This document shows positions 1 through 10,782 of a DNA stretch of 64,000 nt, in pieces; the stretch's first letter is position 1, and the number at the start of each line of letters is the position of its first letter. This stretch comes from Cylindrobasidium torrendii FP15055 ss-10. Its lineage: Eukaryota; Basidiomycota; Agaricomycetes; Agaricales; Physalacriaceae. A program made the translations under genes and the position numbers. Under the pieces are notes generated by a model, which searched no databases, was not told the origin of the DNA, and worked only from the letters and a program-made list of their open reading frames with translations. The stretch is from NCBI GenBank assembly GCA_000934385.1, contig KN880494.1:56062-120061 (forward strand), written 5' to 3'.

Positions 1-1038
1 GGCCTGAATTCCCTTCCTCTACTATTCGCGACGACATTAGGTACGCTTACCCAACAACCCATGATTGCAAGCTGAGAAAACTCTAGATTGCACAAGCTAG
101 TGCTCGACCATCTAGGCGTTAACTCTGTAGCCGTTGTTATTGGAGGATCCATGGGTGGGATGGCCGTCCTGGAATGGCCTCTGTGCACCCCGACAGGTTA
201 TGTACGCCATGTTATCCCTCTCGCAACCTCTGCACGGCACTCGGCATGGTGCATCAGTTGGGGAGAGGCTCAACGGCAAAGCATCTACAGTGATCCTGTC
301 TACGAAGATGGGTACTACACATCACAACCGGCATCCGGCCTTGCAGCAGCCCGCATGAGTGCACTACTCACCTATCGTTCTCGAGACTCTTTTGAGAGCC
401 GGTTCGGACGCAAGTACCAAATCCCTACGAGCTCTCCCAAGGCAGCTTCGCCGACATTGGAATCTCCCCCTTCCCCAGGACGCCCTCAGTCTCCCATGTC
501 TCTGCTCCATAATGAGGGTCACCGAAACAGCAAAGCGCACGACGGCGCTGCATCACTCTCGCAGGTATTCTCCGCACAGTCGTACTTGCGCTACCAGGGA
601 GACAAGTTCACGGCCAGATTTGACGCAAACTGCTACATCCATATCACTCGCAAGCTTGATACGCACGACGTTTCGCGTGATAGACGGCTCGAGGGGGAGT
701 CAGAGCCTGACGCGCTCGCTCGCGTCTTGTCGACCATCCCCGCTGGTTCACTGGTCATGGGAATTGCTACAGATGGGCTGTTCACTATAACGGAGCAGAG
801 AGAGATAGCGGCGCACATTCCCAAGGCAGAGCTCATTGTGATAGAGTCTCCAGACGGGCATGATGGCTTCCTCTTGGAGTTTGAGCAAATCAACGAGCAT
901 ATCTTGCGGTTCTTGCATCGCGAGTTCCCAGAAATCTATGCGAGCGAGCCACTCGCAGAAGTTGCGGATGCAGATGGATTCGACATCAAGAAAGACAGTG
1001 TGTTCGGAGAGGCAGAGGTGGATATAACGCAATGGTGA
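1..1038 (+). CDS. MET2: Homoserine O-acetyltransferase, C-terminal part (5' end outside window)
   Basis: This enzyme transfers an acetyl group from acetyl-CoA to homoserine, the committed step toward methionine in fungi. It is an alpha/beta-hydrolase-fold protein. The visible part has the end of one exon (1-40, reading PEFPSSTIRDDIR), an intron at 41-86 (GTACGC...CTAG), and an exon from 87 that opens with LHKLVLDHLGV. The nucleophile elbow GGSMGG, the Asp region (ATDGLFT) and the late His (PDGHDGFLLE) are all present, so the catalytic triad looks intact. The middle holds a divergent Ser/Pro-rich stretch. The start codon lies upstream of the window, so only the 3' part is annotated. The family assignment is firm. 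Confidence 0.93.
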
Positions 1039-1234
1039 GAACCAGGACATATATTTAGACATCGTATGGACATGGGACTTTGTAGTCGAGAAGCTCAGGT
1101 TCAACTCCTGAGCTATATAGAGGAATCCACGTATATTATTGTTTCTTGTCCTGAAATTGAGGTTCACCAGAATTCCATTACGCCACGTTGGAACACTCGT
1201 GATCGGTAGCTTCGCGTCTTATTCTGCATCCACG

Positions 1235-2698
1235 ATGAGCGGTGTAAAGAAAAGGTAGGACCTATTGGACACAAACTCTGCAACCACTAACACCCTTCTA
1301 GCAGTAAACTCGATCTTTTGGTGCGCGTGCGATACTCAAATCCGCTGCCTGCACCTCCATGTCCGCCTAAATTGCTCGAAATCCCTACAAACCCAAAACG
1401 CTATGCACGGCCCGAGCTGTTGACCTCGATAGCGAGGCAGACGCCATTACCGATGATTGTGGACGCCGACTGCGGCATGCCTCTAGACTTGAGCCAATAC
1501 GAGTGCTTGTGGGATGAATCCTTGGATGATTCTGGTACGTGACCTGAACCTCTTGAGACCTTTCACTTACACAACTATGTAGTTCTGAACCCAAGTGCGG
1601 ACATACTACCCAAACTGGATCCAAGGGACGAACTTCTGGCATTCGAGGTGCCCACGGCGTCTACATCGAATGGTGGCACCAACAACCCGGGAACACAAAC
1701 TTTAACTGCCAATGTATCCTGGCTAAGAAAGACAGAGTACACGAGCAAGAGCGAGAGTCGGTCAAATGTCACGGAATCGTGCGCCTTCAGTTTCGTTCAA
1801 TCCCATCTTGTTGACTTTCTTACAGGACAAGGGACGTGGACCTAGCACCAGTGGATGTATCGCCGGAAGCACAAATACATGCCATCGAGGACACGTTCAA
1901 GAATGCTCACGATAACTTCGACATTAGTACTCTCCGCCACCCAACAAAACCGCACCTTCATGCAGAAGAGTCCTTCGAGTTGCTACCGGACGCGGATGTT
2001 TGGGCTAATCAGTACATGCTCTTCCGGTTCGCAGAACGACCAGGTGGCAGGCCTGTCGAGGTAAGAATACATTCTTTCCCTGGGCGAATGGCTAATTCTC
2101 CTATAGGAAGAAGACCCTCGGCTCGAGGTTGGTATCTTCCGACCAGTTACAATCAACGACGAGAGCATCATCGCGTACTATCTTAATGAGGATGATGAAG
2201 GGGCTGCAGAGTATAAAGCGGCCCGCGAAAGTGTTGTGCCCTACGACATTCCAATAACAGTGAGTCAATTCATCCTCTGGTGTCTGCGGTGTACTGACAC
2301 TCAAGCAGGGAACCATACCCTTCCGTTTTGTCCGCGACTATTCTACAACCACTGCTACGGAGGGCGAGGCGCAGACAGAATTCCTGCTCGTCATCGACGA
2401 AGGTCCGTCAGCCGAAGAAGATGTGTTTGGTGATGAGGAAGACGACCAGTATGCTACCAAGTCGCGGCCCAAGGGCGCGTACTACAAAGATATCTCCCGC
2501 AAGGTGGCCCTGAAGCGACAGCGCAATACCGCAAACCTAGATTACGCAGAGAAGGTGGACCGGGTGAACTTAGACTTCACCAAGTTGACGGAGAAGGAGG
2601 AGGATACCAGAGATGCATATCGTGCGCAGGTGCGCGAAGCAAACTGGATACAGACAGAAGAAGAGCACGAGACACAAGATGTAGAGATGGCGCCGTAA
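1235..2698 (+). CDS. PAF1: RNA polymerase II-associated factor 1 (Paf1 complex subunit)
   Basis: Paf1 is the scaffold of the Paf1 complex, which travels with RNA polymerase II and supports elongation and histone H2B ubiquitination in the nucleus. The first coding exon is only 20 nt (MSGVKK plus two bases), followed by an intron from 1255 and the family hallmark LLVRVRYSNPLPAPPCPPKL. Later exons carry the ESFELLPDADVWANQY region, GIFRPV-like and AEYKAARESVVPYDIPI segments, and end with YYKDISRKVALKRQR and an acidic tail, as in Paf1 proteins. I place introns near 1535, 1789, 2063 and 2261. Two adjacent acceptor sites at intron 1 (ends 1301 or 1304) would change the protein by one residue. The gene follows MET2 by about 200 bp on the same strand. 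Confidence 0.93.
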
Positions 2699-3289
2699 GG
2701 CGTGTATGGTATGTGTTGTTATACTTATGGTGTGTTTTTTTGGACGATGCCAACATGTTGCCTGCCTTAATCTTTCGCTGGCGCTGGTCATCATTCACGA
2801 ACCTTCATTCGAGAAGTGGTACCTGTTGCTTATGTGTTATGCCAATGAAGTGTGGAACACTTTCTCAGTTCGCGTGGCCCAACTTTGAGGGGCGGGGAGT
2901 CGCTTCTCTTTCTGAACGTCTCACATACCAACTTCCCTCTTTATTTTTCTCTTCCAAGCCCCGCGTGCTTCCTCGACGCATATTTAACAGGCTAGGGGAA
3001 CTCTAACCTGGCCATTTGGTCCCACTCTCCACTACTTCGTTTGCCCTCGCAGAATGGGACAAAATGCTGGAATGAGATTATTCACTCGAATTGTTAAAGA
3101 CTATGTAAAATTGACGCAAACGAAATGATCCTCCACTCTCCTGGCCATTCTGCATACCAAGATTGAATCCTAGACTCCGTGTATCCAGGCCCAAACGGAG
3201 AGTCGATGTGTCCACTTAGGCCAGAGTGGTGTCCCATCTTGGCGTAATAGTTGCCGACCCAGGCATCGCGATATAAGAGCTACTCAGAT
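2699..3289. other. Intergenic, no gene seen
   Basis: This interval holds the 3' end of PAF1 and the downstream flank of the reverse-strand BTB gene. Short open frames occur on both strands but none has family resemblance or splice continuity. Confidence 0.5.
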
Positions 3290-3977
3290 TCAGCAAGCCC
3301 GCGACGAATGCCCACAGGTAAGTCTTACGAATGCTGCGAGAATCCGCAAATTCCCAAATTCTTGAACAACAGATACCTCGAGATGCAGTATGTGTCTTCC
3401 CATAGCATCGAAAACGCAGTCTGCTCCGGAATTGTTGGAAAGGTGCCGGAAGACATCCTTGGTAAACTCGAAATTGTTCGCATCGTTTTCATCTATGCGG
3501 TCTAATTCATACCTAGGTATGCGTGATTAACCGGGTTACGTCAGTCCGAGGCAATAACTTACTTCAAGGCCAAATCAATCGCGGAAATGGCGAACCCAAT
3601 GCGATACTTGTGAGCTGCTCTCCAGATTTCCACGACATGGTCATGATTCAAATTGCCATCAACGACAAGTGGCTTTGGTGGTGGATCGTGATAGAGGAAC
3701 TGGAATAGCACCTCCAACACACTTCCTGGCTCGTCGAAATGCGCCGGTTCTCCAACAGAAGAAGAATTTGTAATATCAGGAGGAGCAAAGCAGCTATTGC
3801 ATGATAGGTTTTGATTGTGGATGCGAAACAGGGTACCATCCGACGATAAAATAAGGACGTCAGCATCGGGATCGCTGACTGATTTCAAACGATTGTTGAG
3901 CATCCCGTGCGCGGACAGTATAACAGTCCTGACTTACAACGAGCAGAAACCCCTTTGGCAGAATCTGTGGTCGACAT
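3290..3977 (-). CDS. Short BTB/POZ-domain protein, 3' end uncertain
   Basis: The protein resembles the large family of fungal BTB-domain proteins with unknown partners. I build it as a first exon MSTTDSAKGVSAR starting at 3977, a 59-nt intron with a GTAAGT donor, then FSDPDADVLILSSDGTLFRIH, the classic start of these BTB folds, followed by GSVLEVLFQFLYHD and WRAAHKYRIGFAISAIDLALK. A further intron (GTAAGT...CCTAG) joins a last exon beginning YELDRIDEN. The reading ends at 3290-3292, or at 3325-3327 if a 43-nt intron is removed. The usual C-terminal helical part of this family is short or not recognisable, so the protein may be truncated. The BTB assignment is good; the end is weak. Confidence 0.7.
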
Positions 3978-4342
3978 AGTGGTAGGCGGTGGTTGTCAGT
4001 GCCGGCACAGATGGTGGTGATACTATGAGCCTCTTTTTTTGTGATGTCATCGCATTCAGGTGCGAATATTTCGCAGCGTGAGAGAATTAACATGCTACTG
4101 GTGATCGAGTGGCATCAGTGATCTAAGTCATATTTAAGGAATTCGTGGTTCAGTACCTCAATTAAGAATCGAGACGGAATTACAGTAGAACTCCAGCCAA
4201 ATTCCCCTCGAAAGCTTACCTTGGGAACCTTTAAGTACCAAGCGTATCAGTCTTTGTTCTTATTTACCCATTGCTATCAACCGCCGAGGCAAACGCATTC
4301 GGTTCCGAGTCACAATCACAATCTCTTCTCTTGATTATCACT
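3978..4342. promoter_or_regulatory. Divergent intergenic region between BTB and SDR genes
   Basis: The region separates two divergent start codons (BTB at 3977 on the reverse strand, SDR at 4343 on the forward strand) and should hold both promoters. No clear TATA box or repeated motif stands out. Confidence 0.4.
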
Positions 4343-5381
4343 ATGGATCTCGACCTCAAGAACCTTCATGTACTCATTACTGGCGCGAGTGGTGGTATTG
4401 GCCTCGAAACAACAAGTGTATTCCTCCGTACGTCTCCGTGGCAAATTCCCTAGTGCCAGTCAACAAACTTGACTGAACACACCCCTGCTTTCTCACAGAG
4501 CAAGGGGCAAGAGTAACGGCGCACTATAACTCAAAGCGCTATCCCCTCGAACCTCTTCTCTCGCAATGGCCCGCCGAACAACTACAAGCTCTCCAAGCAG
4601 ACCTCACTAAAGAAGACGCTGTGGCTCGACTCTTCAGCGACGCCGTCGCTACCTTTGGTGTGGTGCAAGTTGTTGTAATTAACCATGCCATCTACTTCCC
4701 AGACGACACTCCGCTGCAGAACATGTCACTAGAGAGGTGGACTGGGACGTTCGATGCTAACGTGACGTCAAGCTTCTTGGTGGCAAGAGAGTATCTGCGT
4801 TATTTGGAAAAGGCGAGCGAGGAAGAAAAGGCCAAGGCAAACGTGATTGTCATTGGTTCATCCGCAGGAAGGTGGGGCGAGCAATGGCATGCTGAGTACG
4901 CAGCATCGAAGAGTGGTACGCTCACTTCTACTTCAATCTGGACGCACAATGCTCACGCGACGTTGCAGCCCTGATGTATGGATTTGTTCTCACACTTAAG
5001 AATGAAATTGTCAAGATAGCAAAGTGGGGGCGCGTGAATTGCGTGTCTCCTGGATGGGTGAAGACACCCATGGCCGAAGAGAGCCTGAAGGATCCCTCCA
5101 TCCTGTACAAGGCTATGGCAACGTGAGTCCCTCGAACAAGCCCATGTTGCTGAGCTAAAACATCAAGGAAGGTATCCTTTGCGAAAGGTTGCAACTCCCT
5201 TCGATGTAGCAAACCAAGTGGTCATTATGGCTTCCACAAAGGTATCAGGTCACATTACAGGAGAGAACATTACTGTGGCAGGTGGCATGGAAGGTATTGT
5301 CTGAGTAAAGGGTTCGAGCACATTTGTTGATGCAAAATTCTAGGTCGCCTCTTAAATACACGAGAGGATCTTGGGCTGTAG
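4343..5381 (+). CDS. Short-chain dehydrogenase/reductase
   Basis: This is a cytosolic-type NAD(P)-dependent oxidoreductase of the classical SDR family; the substrate cannot be told from sequence. The first exon encodes MDLDLKNLHVLITGASGGIG with the TGxxxGIG cofactor motif. The exon from about 4500 carries VVINHAIYFPDD (in place of the usual NNAG motif) and the active-site block with GSSAGRWGEQWHAEYAASKS, giving Tyr-x3-Lys. Introns follow near 4430, 4917, 5123 and 5294. The last intron ends in TTCTAG, so the C-terminus reads GGMEGRLLNTRED and stops at 5379-5381; without that splice the protein would end earlier, at GGMEGIV. The stop lies eight bases from the stop of the oppositely oriented esterase gene. 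Confidence 0.88.
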
Positions 5382-5389
5382 TCGAGTGT

Positions 5390-6385
5390 TTACGCAGGTC
5401 GTACAAACCTGTCAAAGAATTCCATAGCGAGCTTGCTCGCCGAGATGTATGTAGGACCTTCCCCTGCTGCAATTTGGGAGAAATTTAGCTCTGTCGAGGG
5501 CCAGACATGACCTATTGATATGGTCTTAATTTTATCACAAAGATCACCCATGCACGTACCCATGTCATCCACCTTCCAATGCTGTAGAGCGGCTTCTCCC
5601 TGATCCCCAAAGCAGCTAAATGTAAGGTGATGCACCTTGCCTCCCTCGCTATCTTCCTGTTTTGGGTCTCCGTCGCACTCGTTCCTCTTTGCCCACAAAC
5701 CTAGCCAGTCGCTAATTGACGGTTCGATGCCGCCCTCGCCTTGCCCACCCTCATAATGCACACTCTTGTCACTCCCGCCGTGGAACTCCAGTATCGGCAT
5801 GGGCTTTCGTGCGGGTTGGCAAGCCTCGTCTGGCTCCGTGTAATATGAACCCGCCGCGGGCGCAAAGGCTGCGAATTCCCCGCCCACAGTCGCGTTGCAC
5901 GCCAGCGAGTCAAGGAAACCTCCCCCGTTTGACATTCCTGTCGCGTAGACTCTAGCACTGTCGATGCAGTACTCTGAGCGGGCATGTTCGAGGATATCGT
6001 GAATCCATTGCAAGTCCTGTTCGATGGTTGATACTGCATAAGACGGTCCTGCCCACGATCCGTTGATACCATCGGGGTAAAGCAGTATTTTGTCGGCGCT
6101 GAATGCAGGCATGGACAACAACGTGTCGACTTCGAAGAAGAGGCCAACGCTGGAGGAGCCGTGGAAGCCCAAAACGAGTGGGTATTGTGCTTTCGCGTCG
6201 TAGTTGTAGGGAAGATGGATAGAATAGGTGCGTTCTTCTCCGAGGCTTTCAAGGGTATGATAGTGCGTAAGGCCATTGAAGGGATGGATCTTCCCGCAAC
6301 CAGAAGTGTCGCCGCCTTGGTATGGTTCAACAGCGAACACTGCGAGAGAAAGGCTCAGAGCGGGGAGAAAAGCACGAAGGTTCAT
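5390..6385 (-). CDS. Secreted CE1-type esterase (feruloyl esterase / PHB depolymerase-like)
   Basis: The protein looks like a secreted alpha/beta-hydrolase of the esterase D / feruloyl esterase B group that removes phenolic or acyl groups from plant polymers. I choose the internal start at 6385 because it gives a typical signal peptide (MNLRAFLPALSLSLAVFA); the frame stays open to 6478 but the added residues are not signal-like. Visible features are YPLVLGFHGSSS, the nucleophile motif ATGMSNGGGF, LEFHGGSDKSV with a probable acid residue, and the late GHVWPS with a probable catalytic His. There is no intron, unlike most neighbours. No carbohydrate-binding module is seen. The exact substrate is inferred from family resemblance only. 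Confidence 0.82.
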   Translation of the reverse strand: MNLRAFLPALSLSLAVFAVEPYQGGDTSGCGKIHPFNGLTHYHTLESLGEERTYSIHLPYNYDAKAQYPLVLGFHGSSSVGLFFEVDTLLSMPAFSADKILLYPDGINGSWAGPSYAVSTIEQDLQWIHDILEHARSEYCIDSARVYATGMSNGGGFLDSLACNATVGGEFAAFAPAAGSYYTEPDEACQPARKPMPILEFHGGSDKSVHYEGGQGEGGIEPSISDWLGLWAKRNECDGDPKQEDSEGGKVHHLTFSCFGDQGEAALQHWKVDDMGTCMGDLCDKIKTISIGHVWPSTELNFSQIAAGEGPTYISASKLAMEFFDRFVRPA

Positions 6386-6667
6386 GATGGAAGGAAAGCC
6401 AGATAGGCTCCATGCGGTCCACAGAGGTTTGGCATATATAAAACTCAGGCAAAGCGCATGGTGATGGTTTGAGACCAAGATGTTGCGAGCACGTGTGATG
6501 ACCTTTATTCATTCTTGCCCGCAAGGTCGACCGTATTATGGTGGCCCACCTCAAGCTTCTATGGGAGCCAAGCAAGATCCAGAAGGCGTGTCAATGTGAT
6601 AGAGCTACAGTGCATATGCCGAAATACAACATAATACGAACACAGCCATACAACGATAAGTAGGAAT

Positions 6668-8190
6668 CTAAGCCTGCTCGACGATGACAGCCTTTTTTCT
6701 TGCTGCCTTGGGCTTGGAGTCGCCAGAGCGGGTGTGCTTTCTCCTGCGCTCCTCCTTGACTCTCTGCGCCTCGAGCATTGTCGTCTTGAGCTTGCTCGCC
6801 TGGTGCACCGGCTTCGGCAAGTTGCGCGCCCTTGCCACCCTTCCAACCTCCTTGTCCATCTTCCAACGGTTGACAAGCTCGTCCCGGTATTCAATAGCAG
6901 CCCGCTCACGCGAGTTCACCACACCCATCTTTTCAGACGCATTCGACTTCCAGATACGGAGGTTGCCATCGTCTGAACCCGACAAGAGGAAGCGGGCGTC
7001 GTTGGTGACGACAGTGGAAGATATACGGCCCATCCGCTTGGTATGGAAAGCATCTTCGCTCGTCCCTCTGTCCTTTTTCCAGAGCCGTATTGTTCGGTCC
7101 CAGCCACCACTGACAAGCTCCAACCCGGTCGGACTCCAGTCACAACTCATCACCGCCGCGACATGGCCTTTGTATATTTGCGAGGGGGTATCCATGTGAC
7201 GGATGTCGAAGGTGTAGAGGTTGTGGTCTTCGGATGCAAGGAGGAGGGTTGTTGGATGTGTTGGACACCATGAAAGTGCATTTGAACGGAAGTGCATGAT
7301 TACACGACGCTCGGCCTTGCCAGTCCGTATGTCGTACAGCGTGAAGGAACGGTCACTCCCTATGCTAGCGAGAACACTAGGTTCACTTTGGTTGAATTTG
7401 ACGGAGGTGATGGTTTCGGTCGCGGTGGGGAAAGTCAAGTTGGAGATGGCAGACGTTTTTGATTCATCCCAAACTTGAATGATATTGGAAGCAGTCGCAA
7501 AAAGGGGGTCGGAGCGGTGGTGATCCAACGCACTGCACAAACGGTTCATGTAAGAATTCAGGTCAAGCAAAAGACGCACTTGAATGGGGATTTCCCTGGG
7601 AAGACCATGCTTGGGGTCTCCTACCATTCTCATGAGATAGGGTCAATGAAGAGTTGAAAGTGACGAACATCTTGTGACCGCGTATCCCATAGCTTGACGG
7701 TACGATCCACACCACAACTCAAGATGCGCGAATCGTCCGCAAAGGTGATCCCAGACAACTTGCCCTTGTGGGCTTGTGGTAGATTGAGGATATGGCTTCG
7801 GGTTGAGATGTTATGCACAATCAGTCCTGTAAAAATTAGCTCATATTCTGGGCATAAATGGAGCACGCACCTCCGTCCCAACTCCCGCTAGCCACAGTTA
7901 TAAGATCGCCTGGCTTCTTCGTGATAACTTCGACTGCATCCATATGTCCCTCAAGCGCCGCTACGAACGGTTTTGCAAACATCCGTGTCATTTTCGCTGC
8001 ATTTAAGGCTCGAGTACGTTCTCTTGCGCGCGCAAAGGGATGCATGAGAGGATCGAGATTTCTTGCGACCGGTGTTGGGTCTCCTGGCCGCCTTGGTAGG
8101 TGCTCAGCTGGCGCATGCTGCAGTACGGATATTTTCTGAGGGCTTCAAGTGAGGTTTATTCTGCAGCAGTGAATAAATGCTTACCACCAT
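6668..8190 (-). CDS. SOF1: WD40 ribosome-biogenesis factor DCAF13/SOF1
   Basis: SOF1 (DCAF13 in animals) is a nucleolar WD40 protein of the small-subunit processome needed for 18S rRNA maturation. The first coding exon is just six bases (Met-Val, 8190-8185), then a 49-nt intron leads to KISVLQHAPAEH, RNLDPLMHPFARARERTRALNAAK and FVAALEGHMDAVEV, matching the family N-terminus. Further exons give GVDRTVKLWDTRSQD, then SPFNALDHHRSDPLFATAS after two more introns, and several WD repeats. The C-terminal SOF1 domain (LWKSNASEKMGVVNSRERAA, ARARNLPKPV) and a Lys-rich end are present. Length is about 445 residues, normal for the family. The gene is divergent from the pectin methylesterase. Confidence 0.93.
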
Positions 8191-8752
8191 CGTGGTAGGT
8201 GCCAAGGTCGCTTTTCCACACATGCACCAGCATATTTCGATCATCAACTGCCGCCGGCTTTACTTCTCACTTTCATCGTCCAAGACCACTATAAAACTTA
8301 TTCGACTCTAATTTGATCCAAAGAGACTATGGGAGAGGGAAAGCTGCATGTGAATATGCTTCCAATCAACTCATCTGCCACAACCACTTCGCAATACCAG
8401 GCGAGGCAACTCGTGCTTGGTGCCATTAGTTTCTTTTCCGCTTCGTGCCTTGCACTCTATCGACATACAGGCGCTTCTCAATGGTCGATTCTCCCAGGGC
8501 GCGCAGGTTTTTCCGTCCAAGGTCTTCGTAGTATACCTCACGCCTGCCTCAAGCTCTCGAGGTGCTCCTCACATGATGTATAGTGGTACTCAAAACTATG
8601 CCCGTCGGTCCGGGCGGCCAGCATCGTTAATGCATGGTTGCGCTGAGTTGACCCTTGGCTGACCCGCCAAAAACCAAGGTGTACGTACCATCCGCGAATT
8701 AGCCGCCCGCATATAAGATGCATGAGGTGCGTTGCTTTTCTGACCGGAAAAC
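8191..8752. promoter_or_regulatory. Divergent promoter region (SOF1 / pectin methylesterase)
   Basis: This 560-bp interval lies between two divergent start codons. Forward open frames in 8329-8662 have no recognisable family and no conserved features, and I treat them as chance. A TATA-like element sits close to the methylesterase start. Confidence 0.45.
8711..8717 (+). promoter_or_regulatory. TATA-like box of pectin methylesterase gene
   Basis: ATATAAG lies about 36 bp upstream of the chosen ATG at 8753. A TATA-type promoter would fit an inducible secreted enzyme. Function is inferred from position only. Confidence 0.4.
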
Positions 8753-9897
8753 ATGCTCCTCCTTTACGCCGCTAGCCTCTCTGTATTCATCCAGCTTGCG
8801 TTCGCAGCGACGCGTACGTCGCCGCCTTCTGGCTCATATGTCGTACGCTCTGGGACATCAACATCTGGGGAGTACAAGACAGTGGCCAGCGCTGTGGCCG
8901 CCCTCCCTAATGACGGTGCTGAAAAGGTCATCTTCATCTATCCCGGAACATACAAAGAGCAGGTCTACATCACCCGCGACAGCGTCACGGTCAGTGCTCC
9001 TGTTGTCTATGACATTCCCATTGCTCAACCGCACTCATCCCAGATTTATGGATATACTAGCGACACGACATCATACTCCGCCAACCAGGTCACCCTCACA
9101 CAATCTGTCACCGCCGGCGACGCGGGCTCGAACGACGCAAGTGGAACTCTTCGTATCCACGGCGACAATGTCAGCATCTACAACATCAATATCGCGAATA
9201 GCTACGGCAAGGGTACCCAGGCCATCGCGCTCAGCGAATACGGCAGCAAAGTCGGTGTATATGCGTCGAAGATTACGGGATACCAGGACACCCTGCTTGT
9301 CAACGACGGCACGTCAGTATTCCTCGATAGTTACATCGAAGGCGCGACCGACTTTATTTTCGGGCGGCGGGGGAAGGCGTACTTCCAGGGCAATACTATC
9401 GCAGTAAGCGGCAAGGGGTACATCACGGCAAGTGGGAGGGAAAGTGATGATGATACCAGCTGTGAGTTGAATCAGGCTCTCGCTTCAATAAACTCATGGA
9501 TGAGCAGATGTGTTCGAAAGCAACACCGTCGTTCTTGCATCTGGCGCAGCGTCTGACACCAGCGGCGGCCAATACCTGGGTCGCCCATGGGGCGAATACG
9601 CTAAGTACGCTTCATTCTCCTTTTCCATTATACACTCACCGTTTCTTCAGAGTTATCTTCAAGAATACGAATGTCACGGCCAAGTTGAACCCCGCTATCT
9701 GGTCGGTTTGGAACAGCGGTGACACGCGCACTGGCCATGTCCTCTTCGGCGAGTATAACACAGTCGGGAGCGGCGTATCCGGCGCTTCACGTCCCTCCTT
9801 TGCAACAGTTCTTTCCTCTAGCCAAGCATCCGCATATTCAATCTCCAGTGCGGTAGGGAGCGATTATGCGAGCTGGGTTGATGCAGACTATCTGTAG
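8753..9897 (+). CDS. Secreted pectin methylesterase (CE8)
   Basis: The enzyme removes methyl esters from homogalacturonan in plant cell walls, making pectin open to lyases and galacturonases. A signal peptide (MLLLYAASLSVFIQLAFA) precedes the right-handed beta-helix domain. Family motifs are visible in order: FIYPGTYKEQVYI, IYGYTSDTTSYSANQVT, the Gln of GTQAIALS, GYQDTLLV with Gln and Asp, GATDFIFGRRGKAYFQGN with the catalytic Asp, and LGRPWGEYAK with the Arg and Trp. Introns sit near 8991 (54 nt, a multiple of three, so the frame stays open across it), 9462 and 9602. The mature size of about 310 residues is usual for fungal CE8 enzymes. All key residues appear intact. Confidence 0.92.
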
Positions 9898-10288
9898 AGT
9901 TCATTTCAGCAAGTAGGGGTTATGCGAAGTTTTTTTCAATGTTATTGGGAAAGTAATGAGAGTGGACAAAGCCTATGTTCTTGTTCGTGTCCTTCGCCGT
10001 TGTTAACTCTAGCATGAGATCCCGTTGAGATTATTAGGGTCAGTGACTCGTGAGAGGTTTGTTTTGTCTGAGAAATTCAGATACATATACCCAGAGTGCG
10101 AGCAGCCGTTGTTTAAGCATAAACGCAAGGAGAGGCTTATGCTGGCTTATGCAGGCGAATGGCCAGGCACCTAGTATTCCTTTTCCATCCAATACGGTGG
10201 CTCATCCGCGCTCACGCGAGCAGGGGGTGAAAACCATTGCATCAAGTTGCATTTTGGTCTGTAGACGCCAGAAAAGTTCGATACACGT
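9898..10288. other. Intergenic, no gene seen
   Basis: Downstream flank of the pectin methylesterase and upstream flank of the tRNA-Leu gene. Nothing else is recognised. Confidence 0.5.
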
Positions 10289-10392
10289 GGCGAGATGGCC
10301 GAGCGGTCTAAGGCGCCAGACTAAGGACCAGCTTGCCCTGCAAGCGTCTCATCTGGTCCGAAAGGGCGTGGGTTCGAATCCCACTCTCGTCA
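10289..10392 (+). tRNA. tRNA-Leu (AAG) with 24-nt intron
   Basis: The acceptor stem pairs GGCGAGA with TCTCGTC (one G-U), followed by discriminator A at 10392. The D arm reads TGGCCGAGCGGTCTAAGGC with A- and B-box signals, and the T arm is GTGGG-TTCGAAT-CCCAC. The anticodon stem is CCAGA/TCTGG and the loop gives anticodon AAG at 10323-10325. An intron follows the base after the anticodon, about 10327-10350. The long variable arm (about TCCGAAAGGGC) is typical of a leucine tRNA. A T5 run at 10414-10418 is a likely RNA polymerase III terminator. The mature parts match the second copy at 18634-18744. Confidence 0.93.
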
Positions 10393-10782
10393 GTGGAGTC
10401 AAGTGTCCCTTCATTTTTGTCGCATCGACAAAGAGGTTGCCGCTTGCAAGGACTAAGTCTTAGGACTTAGGACATTGAGAAGCCTACATGACCATGTCTG
10501 CGCTATTCATACCACATCGGAGCAGACAACATCATAGCATTCAAAGCGCTTAGCGGGTGAACAAGCGACAGGGAAAGGTCTCACGCGGAGCGAAAGAAAG
10601 GGCATTCCGCAGACCGGGCCGGACATGTGTTTTGGATAAGGCGCTTGACAAACGGCCCTTGTCTCACAGCCGAGTCAGAGGCGCTGTTGTTCGTTCAAGC
10701 GATTCAGACATGACGTCTGTTGATATTCCTTCACAACATCGTCCCGCCATACTTGGTCACTTACCACCACCATCTCTGTAAG
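10393..10782. other. Intergenic between tRNA-Leu and hypothetical gene
   Basis: Contains the Pol III terminator and the presumed promoter of the hypothetical protein. No other feature is recognised. Confidence 0.45.
10414..10418 (+). terminator. RNA polymerase III T-run terminator
   Basis: Five consecutive T bases lie 22 bp after the tRNA-Leu gene, the usual Pol III stop signal. Confidence 0.6.

Noticed and set aside
8329..8662. Forward frames upstream of the pectin methylesterase
   Set aside because: Different frames compete, none with signal peptide, domain or splice continuity; treated as promoter DNA.
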